Below are positions 1 to 5,831 of a stretch of 8,204 nucleotides of DNA, piece by piece; the stretch's first letter is position 1, and the number at the start of each line of letters is the position of its first letter. Source of the DNA: an uncultured Eubacteriales bacterium (GTDB lineage: Bacteria; Bacillota; Clostridia; Christensenellales; UBA1242); the NCBI GenBank assembly GCA_948949055.1, contig CARBWQ010000030.1:1-8204 (forward strand), given 5' to 3'. Below the pieces are notes generated by a model, which saw nothing but the letters and a program-made list of their open reading frames with translations, was not told the DNA's origin and did not search any database. The position numbers and the translations under genes were made by a program.

Positions 1-198
1 AGTACTTTCTTCTTGTTTCTTTCCATCAATATAAATAGCAACTCCACTTTCAGCAAATTCTGCATCTTTGCTAGCATCTACAACTGTAAGAGTGCAACCA
101 ACTGCCTCGGTAACACAAACGGCAGCACCAACAATAGAAACAGCCATTAATACGACCAAAGCACATAAAGATAATATTTTTACTAAATGTTTAGACAT
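1..198 (-). CDS. Secreted or membrane-anchored protein, 5' end only
   Basis: This is the first 66 codons of a gene that runs off the left edge. The start is ATG at 198-196, preceded by GGAGGG (204-209) at a 5-base spacing. The product opens MSKHLVKILSLCALVVLM: a short basic start followed by a hydrophobic stretch to about residue 29, as in a signal peptide or N-terminal membrane anchor. After it the chain becomes polar and acidic (VDASKDAEFAESG), then reads VAIYIDGKKQEEST at the edge. Cysteines at 28 and 35 lie near the end of the hydrophobic part; AVGC at 32-35 is a poor lipobox, so lipoprotein status is only possible. A strong promoter lies just upstream. The family is not recognised because too little of the protein is present. 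Confidence 0.8.
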   Translation of the reverse strand, partial: MSKHLVKILSLCALVVLMAVSIVGAAVCVTEAVGCTLTVVDASKDAEFAESGVAIYIDGKKQEEST

Positions 199-219
199 AA
201 AATCCCTCCATGTAGATAT

Positions 220-248
220 ATTATAGCACACATTAAAAAGTTTTTCAA
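220..248 (-). promoter_or_regulatory. SigmaA-type promoter of the partial secreted-protein gene
   Basis: On the minus strand, TTGAAA (243-248) and a perfect TATAAT (220-225) are separated by 17 bases. Transcription would start near 213, only about 15 bases before the start codon, with the GGAGGG site inside this short leader. Confidence 0.75.
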
Positions 249-432
249 TAGCTTACAATAAATTTTTTAAATAAAATTAAAAATAATTTTCTATATATTT
301 TATAATAAAAAATTAAAAAAATAGTAATAAGCAACTATATTTTATGCAAGAATATTCTTTTTATTATAATAAATGAAATTAAAATAAAAGTATAAAAATA
401 ATAAATAATTTAAAAATATTTTGATAAAAATG
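249..432. other. AT-rich spacer between divergent units
   Basis: This stretch separates the minus-strand promoter at 220-248 from the plus-strand tRNA promoter at 433. It is almost entirely A and T with many A-tracts. No open frame with a ribosome binding site and no strong hairpin is visible. The A-tracts next to the two -35 boxes could act as UP elements; this is inference. Confidence 0.5.
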
Positions 433-461
433 TTGACAACTATCCAAAAATATGATAATAT
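433..461 (+). promoter_or_regulatory. Promoter of the tRNA-Ala gene
   Basis: A perfect -35 box TTGACA (433-438) and TAATAT (456-461) are 17 bases apart, with TG at 453-454 forming an extended -10. The predicted start at about 468 leaves only about five bases before the mature tRNA. Confidence 0.8.
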
Positions 462-472
462 TTAAGAGCATT

Positions 473-549
473 GGGGGATTAGCTCAGCTGGCTAGAGCGC
501 CTGCCTTGCAAGCAGGAGGTCATCGGTTCGATTCCGATATTCTCCACCA
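473..549 (+). tRNA. tRNA-Ala (anticodon UGC), CCA encoded
   Basis: The sequence folds as a complete cloverleaf of 77 bases. The acceptor stem is GGGGGAT (473-479) with ATTCTCC (539-545), including two G-T wobbles and one T-T mismatch. The D stem is GCTC/GAGC. The anticodon stem CCTGC/GCAGG (500-504, 512-516) closes the loop CTTGCAA, whose middle three bases TGC (507-509) read alanine codons. The T arm ATCGG-TTCGATT-CCGAT carries the conserved TTCGA. Discriminator A546 is followed by genomically encoded CCA (547-549). It is a single-gene unit on the plus strand, with a strong promoter upstream and a hairpin terminator three bases downstream. No second copy of its 3' end is seen in the window, so there is no evidence that an element integrated here. 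Confidence 0.98.
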
Positions 550-551
550 GT

Positions 552-580
552 AAAAAAAAGACACAAGTGTGTCTTTTTTT
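552..580 (+). terminator. Intrinsic terminator of the tRNA-Ala unit
   Basis: GACAC (560-564) pairs with GTGTC (569-573) around the loop AAGT. The stem is extended by A8/T7 pairing and followed by a T-run (574-580). The A-run on the left would also allow it to work in the minus direction. Confidence 0.9.
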
Positions 581-814
581 CGTACCTTTATTTTAATAAA
601 AATTCGCAAATCATAAGCAAACTGGTAATACACAAATTATAAATATTATGTTATATTATTCAATTTCCTTTTACGGTCTAAATCAAAACTCTCAATTTAG
701 GCTTTTTTAGCATTAAATAAAAGCTGATGTAATTTCAGATAATAACAATAATGTGACCTGCTTAGGGAAAACATAATGACATGTAAAAATAAATTTTGAG
801 AGTATTTAAGTTTA
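581..814. other. Gene-free spacer between converging units
   Basis: This stretch lies between the tRNA terminator and the terminator of the 703-residue gene. I see no open frame with a ribosome binding site, no promoter of good quality and no strong hairpin. A 20-codon frame from an ATG at 648 has no Shine-Dalgarno sequence and is not called. Confidence 0.5.
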
Positions 815-848
815 CCACAAAAAAAGAGGATAAATTATATCCTCTTTT
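815..848 (-). terminator. Intrinsic terminator of the 703-residue coiled-coil gene
   Basis: AAAAGAGGATA (822-832) pairs perfectly with TATCCTCTTTT (838-848), an 11-base-pair stem with a 5-base loop. In the minus direction it is followed by a T-run (complement of 819-825). It lies 15 bases after the stop codon. Confidence 0.9.
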
Positions 849-863
849 ATTAATTCAATTGAA

Positions 864-2975
864 CTACATATCCATTTCTGCTTCATTTGAAGTGAAAAGG
901 TCTGCGATTTTTTGTTGAAGAGCGTTCTGCATAACTGAATCTTTTTCGTTAGCACTAACTTTGCCTTGGAAAACTTTCTTAACAGAAACTACATTCATAC
1001 CAACGACATTTCCATTATCATCTTTAACAGTAACAAGAGCATTTGCAATAATAGTTGTAGAATCGCTATTTACATTGTAGTTTGCACTTGATGAGTAGTT
1101 GATAGCTGCATCGCCACTAACTTGTTCACCTTTCATAGTGCTCATTTGTGTATTTTCTCCACCAATTTGAGAAACAATTTCTTTATCAAAGTGAGTCATA
1201 CTTACTATTTCACCATTACCAAGTGGAGCAAGCATAGTTGTTTCGTTAAGAACATTCATACCACTCTTAATTTCATATCTGATAAGGTTGTAGTAAGTTT
1301 GTCTGTTTCTACCAACACATTCTACAAGTAATGTAACATTACCGGTTTCTTTGTCATATTCATTCATCAATATGTCCTTAGCAACGCCACCTTTTTCAGC
1401 ATTAGCAAGAGCATTTTTGTATTGATTTATTGTAGAAGCACTGAATTCAACACTTGCAGTTGGTGCATTAATGATATCTATAACAACTTGAATATCTGAA
1501 ATCTTAGAACCAGTTTCGTCAAGTATTTCTTGCAAACCATCAAAAGAATTTTGATAATTGCCTTGCATTTCATTGTTAAGAGCAACAATAGCATTACCTG
1601 CTTCTTCAAGAGCTTTTGAATCTTTATTCTTCACTGCTAAGTTGTAAGCATTAAGAGCTTTTGCATAAGCACAGTTTGGATCAAGTGTTCCATCTTCTAG
1701 GTAAGAATATTTTTCATCAGCCTTTTGTTTAGCATCTGAAACTTTTGAGTAACCTGTTTGCACAGCTTCTGAGTCTACTTTGAATCCAGTCATAGCTATA
1801 TAAGCTTGTGCAATTTCTTCGTTTGAAAACCAATTATTAACCTTTTCAGCAGAAAGTAAGTTGCCAGTAATTGCGTCATAGTTTGCACCTACTGAATTCT
1901 TTTCGATAATATCTGCTGCACTATTGGCTGCTTGTGTATAAGCCTCTTCGGACTTGCCTAAACTATCACGAGTTTTTCCGAGTGTAGGAACAAGAACAGA
2001 AACAGCGACAACACCTAATAAGATTATAGAACCAACTGTACTAATAAGAGTTACACCCCTCTTACTCTTTGCCATAGACTTAACATTCCACATAGAGTTG
2101 TCTTTAAGCATTTTATTGATTACATCAGTTGAAGTTTGAAGAGATTCGTTTTTCTTTAATCCTATTCTAAGCTGATCATCAAATTCCTTGAACTGTCTAT
2201 TGTCAATATCGTACTTAGAGAAATTAGCTTTGAATTCATTGTATTCATTAACAATTTCTTCCATGATAGCACTCATAGACTTAGGATCTTTTTGATAATT
2301 TTCATCACCAAATTTTCTAGCTTTCTTTCTATCCTTTCTATCTGCTCTTTCAGCCGACTTAATAACATAAGTCAATTTAACTGGGTTGATAGTATTGGCA
2401 GTTTCACCTTTAAGTACAGGATATTGAGCCTGGAACTTTGAGAATATAATATCATTGAACACGTGTGTGTAAACATCAAGTTTAGAAACCATTTCAATAA
2501 GCTCAGCTTTGCTTTCTTCAAGTTCACGTCTTGCGTCAGCAAGATCTCTATTAACTTCCTTAATTCTTTCCTCAGCTTCCTGATTAGAACCTTCAACTTT
2601 AATTTGAGCCTCTAATTTAACTTTTTTAAGTTCGGCATTAGCGAGCTTAATCTCCTTACGATAATGCTCATTAAGCTTTCTTTGAGTACGGAAACTTTGA
2701 ACATTGTAATGATAATTCTCAGCATTTTTTGCATTATTAAGCTTAGCATTCAGTTCGAACACCTTCTTATCGTAATCTTGAATTTTACCTTCAAGCTCTT
2801 TATATTTTTGATTAGCCTCTTCTAGCAATCTAACGTTAACTTCATTTTCTTCTTGAGCTTGGGCCCATTTAAAATCAATAGCATTCTTTTGATCTTCAAG
2901 TTCACGACCTTTTGCCTCTAAGTCAGCTATTTGTTGAGCTAAGTTTTCGATAACTTCGTCGTAATTATTTGCCAT
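864..2975 (-). CDS. Coiled-coil, single-pass membrane protein with a prepilin-like membrane segment (703 aa)
   Basis: The function is unknown. The start ATG (2975-2973) has AAGGAGG (2985-2991) nine bases upstream and a consensus promoter. Residues about 5-165 are a highly charged, heptad-like coiled coil with no signal peptide. Residues 200-300 are basic and polar (for example RADRKDRKKARKF at 210-222). One hydrophobic segment spans about 308-330. The rest (331-703) contains helical, Ala/Asn-rich sequence to about 500, then beta-prone sequence such as GNVTLLVECVGR and ANALVTVKDDNGNVVGM. With the positive charges before the membrane segment, the N-terminal coiled coil should be in the cytoplasm and the C-terminal part outside. 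Residues 301-310 read MAKSKRGVTL, then ISTVGSIILLGVV, resembling a type IV prepilin signal (basic leader, G, hydrophobic helix ending in P) but with Ser where pilins carry Glu5. An internal start at M301 lacks a good ribosome binding site. Alternatives are a plain cell-envelope linker or a pilin-like fusion. Confidence 0.9.
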   Translation of the reverse strand: MANNYDEVIENLAQQIADLEAKGRELEDQKNAIDFKWAQAQEENEVNVRLLEEANQKYKELEGKIQDYDKKVFELNAKLNNAKNAENYHYNVQSFRTQRKLNEHYRKEIKLANAELKKVKLEAQIKVEGSNQEAEERIKEVNRDLADARRELEESKAELIEMVSKLDVYTHVFNDIIFSKFQAQYPVLKGETANTINPVKLTYVIKSAERADRKDRKKARKFGDENYQKDPKSMSAIMEEIVNEYNEFKANFSKYDIDNRQFKEFDDQLRIGLKKNESLQTSTDVINKMLKDNSMWNVKSMAKSKRGVTLISTVGSIILLGVVAVSVLVPTLGKTRDSLGKSEEAYTQAANSAADIIEKNSVGANYDAITGNLLSAEKVNNWFSNEEIAQAYIAMTGFKVDSEAVQTGYSKVSDAKQKADEKYSYLEDGTLDPNCAYAKALNAYNLAVKNKDSKALEEAGNAIVALNNEMQGNYQNSFDGLQEILDETGSKISDIQVVIDIINAPTASVEFSASTINQYKNALANAEKGGVAKDILMNEYDKETGNVTLLVECVGRNRQTYYNLIRYEIKSGMNVLNETTMLAPLGNGEIVSMTHFDKEIVSQIGGENTQMSTMKGEQVSGDAAINYSSSANYNVNSDSTTIIANALVTVKDDNGNVVGMNVVSVKKVFQGKVSANEKDSVMQNALQQKIADLFTSNEAEMDM

Positions 2976-3006
2976 GAGTTTAATCCTCCTTCTTTATCTT
3001 AGTTAT

Positions 3007-3035
3007 ATTATACTCTACATGTGCCAATATGTCAA
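3007..3035 (-). promoter_or_regulatory. Consensus promoter of the 703-residue gene
   Basis: On the minus strand a perfect TTGACA (3030-3035) and a perfect TATAAT (3007-3012) are 17 bases apart. The predicted start near 3000 gives a 25-base leader holding AAGGAGG. Two perfect hexamers suggest strong constitutive sigmaA transcription. Confidence 0.9.
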
Positions 3036-3067
3036 TAGCCAATTTAAAAAAAATTGTATAAAAACAT

Positions 3068-3117
3068 AAAAAAATTAGATTATTGAAAATATCGCCATTT
3101 TTAAATTATCTAATTTT
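3068..3117 (-). terminator. Long-stem terminator between the HD gene and the 703-residue gene
   Basis: AAAATTAGAT (3071-3080) pairs perfectly with ATCTAATTTT (3108-3117). A second small hairpin AAAAT/ATTTT (3086-3090, 3097-3101) is nested in the loop. In the minus direction the stem is followed by seven T (complement of 3068-3074). It would stop transcripts from the HD gene about 240 bases after its stop codon and shield the promoter at 3007-3035. Confidence 0.65.
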
Positions 3118-3354
3118 CAGTTTTGTGTAAAATCTCTATATCACTTTATTTATAGTATATATAAATATAAAATATATTCATTTAAAAAATAAAAAATAAA
3201 CGTTTTGATATTTTTTTAATAAAAATTCTTATTTTTTCTAACCAAAAATTCTAGCCACAAAAAAATAAACATTTTAAAACAAAAAAAATAAAAAAAATAG
3301 TTTATTTTATATACAAAATATAGTATAAAATTTACTATTTTTTTCGCTAGAATA
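3118..3354. other. AT-rich spacer downstream of the HD gene
   Basis: This stretch is almost all A and T and has no open frame with a ribosome binding site. ATAGTA (3320-3325) and TACTAT (3333-3338) form a weak 6-pair hairpin 17-35 bases after the HD stop codon, with ATTTT following in the minus direction. It could be a weak first terminator ahead of the better one at 3068-3117. Nothing else stands out. Confidence 0.4.
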
Positions 3355-3939
3355 CTAATTATCGCATTTCTCATCTAAGTAAGTTGCCGTTAAATCTGCC
3401 ACGTGAAGTAAAAAGCAAATAGGATATTTATAATAAACATCAGACATCATAAAACTTCCATTTTTAGCTCGAATATCATATTCGCCCATATGCCAATTTA
3501 TTGCCAGAGCTTCCTCTCTCGTCAATTTTATGAAAGCTGATAACATATAAACTGACTTTTCACCATGCCCGTAAGGTAGACTGTCTTCATATCTAAAATA
3601 TGGTTTTTGTTCCCACTTGCCATCAATCTTGACATTCTTAACATCTTCCACATAAGTGTTAACCTTGCATATGTCATGAAATAAACCCATTATAGCAACG
3701 CTTTCAGGAGAAACTTTCTTTTGCCAATTTTCACCATATTCTGCTGAAAGCAATTTCACAAAACGTTTGTAAACATTGATTGAATGCTGGCAAAGACCTC
3801 CTCTATAATTTGAATGTCGCCTACCACTGGCAGGTGCTACAAAAAAATCAGACTTTTCAAGCCATTCAATAAGTTTGTCAGCCCCTTCCCTATCAACGTT
3901 ATCATAAAAGATCTCTAAAAACTCATCCTTTGTTTCCAT
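3355..3939 (-). CDS. HD-domain metal-dependent phosphohydrolase (194 aa)
   Basis: The protein is a stand-alone HD-superfamily hydrolase. It shows the ordered metal ligands of the fold: H52 in the GGLCQHS motif, H88-D89 in GLFHDICK, H125 in YGHGEKSV, H150 in INWHMGEYD and D182 in LHVADLTATY. H42 in RRHSNYRGG may add to the site. This arrangement resembles the HD domain of YhaM-type proteins (COG3481), which cut nucleic acid 3' ends, but the N-terminal OB domain of YhaM is absent and the natural substrate cannot be named. Single-domain HD proteins of this kind are also found in phages and mobile elements. No signal peptide or membrane segment is seen, so it should be cytoplasmic. The start ATG (3939-3937) has AAGGGG (3945-3950) five bases upstream. 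The promoter and leader lie inside the inverted repeat at 3964-4037. Confidence 0.92.
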   Translation of the reverse strand: METKDEFLEIFYDNVDREGADKLIEWLEKSDFFVAPASGRRHSNYRGGLCQHSINVYKRFVKLLSAEYGENWQKKVSPESVAIMGLFHDICKVNTYVEDVKNVKIDGKWEQKPYFRYEDSLPYGHGEKSVYMLSAFIKLTREEALAINWHMGEYDIRAKNGSFMMSDVYYKYPICFLLHVADLTATYLDEKCDN

Positions 3940-3963
3940 ACATTCCCCTTAAAACTATTAAAA

Positions 3964-4037
3964 ATTAGAGTTATATTAATTAACCTTACCCTTTTCTAAG
4001 GATAATAAACATAAGTTAATTATACTATAACTCTAAT
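3964..4037. repeat. Long inverted repeat over the HD-gene promoter and leader
   Basis: The left arm 3964-3984 (begins ATTAGAGTTATA, ends AATTAAC) is mirrored by the right arm 4015-4037 (GTTAATTATA, then TATAACTCTAAT), with a two-base difference inside. A small hairpin CCTTA/TAAGG (3984-3988, 3997-4001) sits in the loop. The right arm covers the -10 box and the left arm lies about 30-50 bases into the transcript. In the minus direction the repeat is followed by five T (complement of 3960-3964). It can be read as an attenuator or terminator for the gene ending at 4069, as a two-site operator, or as both. Confidence 0.7.
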
Positions 4038-4047
4038 AAATTTCCAA
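4019..4047 (-). promoter_or_regulatory. Promoter of the HD hydrolase gene
   Basis: A perfect TATAAT (4019-4024) has TTGGAA (4042-4047, four of six consensus bases) 17 bases upstream. The predicted start near 4012 gives a leader of about 70 bases that contains the left arm of the inverted repeat. Confidence 0.6.
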
Positions 4048-4068
4048 ATAAAATGACTAGATATCGTT

Positions 4069-4389
4069 TTAAATAATATTTAAAAAACTTCCAGTTTGTT
4101 CTTGTTCAATTTGAGCTTTTGCTTTTAAAAACTTGTCAACAGTTTCAAGCAAGTATCTTTCTTTGCCATGTTCGTCTAACTTGTTTACTCTCTTTTCATC
4201 CATTAAAATTTTCAATGGATTTCTACTAGACTCTTCATCTTCTAAGATTTTACGAACGCGATCAACAAATTCAGAATCGTCATTGCTTATAACCTTAACT
4301 CTGGCATCAAAATATGTATCTGCACTTCCTTTATTAATCATTCTGTTTTTTGCACGCATAGCTAAAACTTTCAACATATTGCCTTTCAT
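4069..4389 (-). CDS. Small charged protein, paralogue of the 85-residue neighbour (106 aa)
   Basis: The function is unknown. The start ATG (4389-4387) follows GGAGGG (4395-4400) by five bases. The protein is highly charged and lacks a signal peptide or membrane segment, so it should be cytoplasmic. It has a basic N-terminal helix (MLKVLAMRAKNRM), an acidic middle and a helical C-terminal motif at about 71-95 (LDEHGKERYLLETVDKFL, then KAKAQI). The next gene upstream (4708-4965) has the same layout: a GN-x-LK start and the C-terminal pattern L-x-E-x(2)-[KR]-x-[RQ]-YL-x(5)-K-[YF]-L-x-x-K-x-QI. They are diverged duplicates. No good promoter was found immediately upstream; AGAGTAAAATT at about 4408-4418 is the best -10 candidate but sits too close to the ribosome binding site. 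No clear terminator precedes the HD promoter except the inverted repeat at 3964-4037. Confidence 0.85.
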   Translation of the reverse strand: MKGNMLKVLAMRAKNRMINKGSADTYFDARVKVISNDDSEFVDRVRKILEDEESSRNPLKILMDEKRVNKLDEHGKERYLLETVDKFLKAKAQIEQEQTGSFLNII

Positions 4390-4400
4390 AAATACCCTCC

Positions 4401-4707
4401 ATTTCTTAATTTTACTCTATATTGTTAGTTGAAGCTATTAAAGCATAATTTCAAGTTAAGCTAGCGTCTTGCCACAGTAACAATATGTGAAAATATCTTA
4501 GTGATATTTTACGTGAATATTATACAATATTATTTGATTTTTGTAAATAATTATTGATTAAAATTTTGAAATTTATTGTCGAAATCTGTTTTTATTGATA
4601 AATTTTTATAAGTAAAATCAATATATAGTTGTTTTTGTTACAAAAATATGGAATATATTGATATTTTTTTACAAAAATGATTTTGCAAATAATAATGGTT
4701 TTGCGCT
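4401..4707. other. Structured AT-rich spacer between the two small paralogues
   Basis: There is no open frame with a ribosome binding site here. Visible structure: a perfect 8-pair hairpin AAAATATC/GATATTTT (4490-4497, 4503-4510); an inverted repeat ATCAATATA/TATATTGAT (4617-4625, 4654-4662) with the palindrome TTTTTGT-T-ACAAAAA (4632-4646) inside its loop; and a direct repeat TTACAAAAAT at 4638-4647 and 4669-4678. The inverted repeats may serve as weak terminators for the 85-residue gene or as regulatory sites for the next one. The base composition is so AT-rich that some of this may be chance. Confidence 0.4.
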
Positions 4708-4965
4708 CTAAGCTCTTTTTTCTTCCAAAATCTGACTTTTTACTTCAAGGTACTTCTTAATTATGTCATTTAAATATTGCTTTCTTTGTTCTTCACTTAG
4801 GAGAGCGATCTCATCATAATCATATAAAGGAGTAAAATCTTTTTCTGTTTCCATAACTAGTTCAACATTTTTCCTAAACGTTTGTTCAATGCTTGCTTGC
4901 CTTGAAATAGAGATGCTATCTTTCTTTAAAAATTGCGCAAACCTTTTAAGCAAATTATTTCCCAT
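4708..4965 (-). CDS. Small charged protein, paralogue of the 106-residue neighbour (85 aa)
   Basis: The function is unknown. The start ATG (4965-4963) follows AGGAGGGG (4970-4977), a very strong ribosome binding site at a 4-base spacing. The N-terminal 15 residues (GNNLLKRFAQFLKK) form a basic amphipathic helix. The middle is acidic and tyrosine-containing (FTPLYDYDE). The C-terminal 30 residues carry LSEEQRKQYLNDIIKKYL, then EVKSQI, closely matching the C-terminal motif of the 106-residue protein encoded next. It has no membrane segment and no known catalytic motif. The shared helical C-terminus suggests a protein-protein or nucleic-acid contact, which is inference. It has its own promoter at 4989-5017 and is separated from the array gene upstream by the terminator at 5088-5122. 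Confidence 0.85.
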   Translation of the reverse strand: MGNNLLKRFAQFLKKDSISISRQASIEQTFRKNVELVMETEKDFTPLYDYDEIALLSEEQRKQYLNDIIKKYLEVKSQILEEKRA

Positions 4966-4988
4966 AATTCCCCTCCTAATATATAATG

Positions 4989-5017
4989 AGTATATAAAAA
5001 CCGATATAAACGAGCAA
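4989..5017 (-). promoter_or_regulatory. Promoter of the 85-residue gene
   Basis: TATACT (4989-4994) has TTGCTC (5012-5017) 17 bases upstream on the minus strand. The -10 is good and the -35 weak. The predicted start near 4982 gives a leader of under 20 bases containing AGGAGGGG. Confidence 0.5.
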
Positions 5018-5087
5018 GAAAAATTTTGTTGTTTTTATCACTTATATCGTCGAAATTCCTCTAAAAAAAGAATGTATAAAAGTCGAC

Positions 5088-5122
5088 AAAAAAAAGAAAT
5101 CGCTCAGCTGTCAATTTCTTTT
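5088..5122 (-). terminator. Intrinsic terminator of array gene A
   Basis: AAAAGAAAT (5092-5100) pairs with ATTTCTTTT (5114-5122), extended by two more pairs (one wobble). In the minus direction it is followed by eight T (complement of 5088-5095). It lies 76 bases after the stop codon of the 5198-5740 gene; the stretch between (5123-5197) holds no gene. Confidence 0.8.
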
Positions 5123-5197
5123 CACTACTTTTATTTTATAACTCACTAAATAGCCCTATAATAGTTATTAGACAATTATAGTCAAACATTGAAGATA

Positions 5198-5740
5198 TTA
5201 ATAATCTTCCTTTTCGCCCTCACCTTCTTCTTTTTCTGTTATGTTTTTTCTAAACTTGGCTTTCATGTATAGGTCGCCTGCTTTTCTTTCTATTAATTCA
5301 GATGCCACCAAAAGAGATAGTCCAGTTATTAAGCCAACATTTGTTATCTTTTTAGCACTTTTAATATCTCTTTCTCTTTTTTCTAATTTATTGAATTCTT
5401 CAATATGGTCTTCTCTTTGTGTTTCTTTAATATAATCAGAGATATTTCCAATTTCACTGTTCTTATCTATTAATTCTTTTTGATCTATCTCGCCATTCTC
5501 AAATAAAGTATGATAATAATTTAACTTTTCTGAGGCATAATCCTTAAATTCAACTGATTGATAAATGGACTCATTTAAATTATCTATTTTTTCATTATTA
5601 ATCGAGTTTGCAACACTTAAACCCAATACAGTTGCAACACTAGACAAACCAAGCAAAGAGCCTATTATATGCACTATACATGCGACTTTATAAAGCTTTT
5701 CAGTTTTTAGACTTGCCTTGTTACTTCCAACTTCTCTCAT
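5198..5740 (-). CDS. Array gene A: two-membrane-segment protein with SHOCT-like centre (180 aa)
   Basis: The function is unknown. The start ATG (5740-5738) follows GGAGGAAA. The order of parts is: a polar N-terminus with the family motif SLKTEKLYKV (10-19); hydrophobic segment 1 at about 20-46; a hydrophilic central region (47-130); hydrophobic segment 2 at about 131-149; and a basic stretch followed by a Glu-rich tail (EKEEGEGEKEDY). The centre contains EKLNYYHTLFENGEIDQKEL (71-90), with the spacing F-x(2)-G-x-I-x(3)-E seen in SHOCT domains; this likeness is inference. No signal peptidase site is apparent, so both segments probably stay in the membrane. Its closest relatives in the window are the gene at 6697-7206 and the broken copy at 5830-6359, which share all these parts. 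It forms a single-gene unit with a consensus promoter (5766-5793) and its own terminator (5088-5122). Confidence 0.88.
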   Translation of the reverse strand: MREVGSNKASLKTEKLYKVACIVHIIGSLLGLSSVATVLGLSVANSINNEKIDNLNESIYQSVEFKDYASEKLNYYHTLFENGEIDQKELIDKNSEIGNISDYIKETQREDHIEEFNKLEKRERDIKSAKKITNVGLITGLSLLVASELIERKAGDLYMKAKFRKNITEKEEGEGEKEDY

Positions 5741-5765
5741 TGTTTATTTTCCTCCACATATCCCC

Positions 5766-5793
5766 ATTATACTTGGGATGGGGGATTTGTCAA
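5766..5793 (-). promoter_or_regulatory. Consensus promoter of array gene A
   Basis: On the minus strand a perfect TTGACA (5788-5793) and a perfect TATAAT (5766-5771) are 16 bases apart. The spacer is unusually C-rich for this window (AATCCCCCATCCCAAG). The start of the element, TTGACAAAT, and the 16-base spacing are shared with the promoter of array gene B. Confidence 0.88.
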
Positions 5794-5802
5794 GACTATT
5801 TT

Positions 5803-5831
5803 TAAAAAAGAGTATAAAGTTATACTCTTTT
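5803..5831 (-). terminator. Terminator overlapping the stop codon of the broken array copy
   Basis: AAAAGAGTATA (5806-5816) pairs perfectly with TATACTCTTTT (5821-5831) around AAGT. Six T follow in the minus direction (complement of 5804-5809). The hairpin overlaps the TAA stop of the 5830-6359 copy and ends about ten bases before the promoter of array gene A, separating the two units. Confidence 0.85.

Noticed and set aside
473..549. tRNA-Ala gene as an integration site for the accessory region
   Set aside because: No direct repeat of the tRNA 3' end occurs elsewhere in the window and no integrase gene is visible.
648..710. Twenty-codon plus-strand ORF between the tRNA and the 703-residue gene
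   Set aside because: No ribosome binding site or promoter, and AT-rich composition in which such short frames are expected by chance.
1122..1331. Plus-strand open frame opposite the 703-residue gene
   Set aside because: It lies fully inside a well-supported minus-strand gene and has no convincing ribosome binding site or promoter. Other such frames at 1954-2139, 2372-2596 (minus), 4133-4432, 4889-5149, 5241-5435 and 7340-7702 were dropped for the same kind of reason.
2050..2100. Separate pilin gene starting at internal Met301 of the 703-residue protein
   Set aside because: The bases before this ATG hold no Shine-Dalgarno sequence or promoter, and the frame is continuous with a well-supported upstream start.
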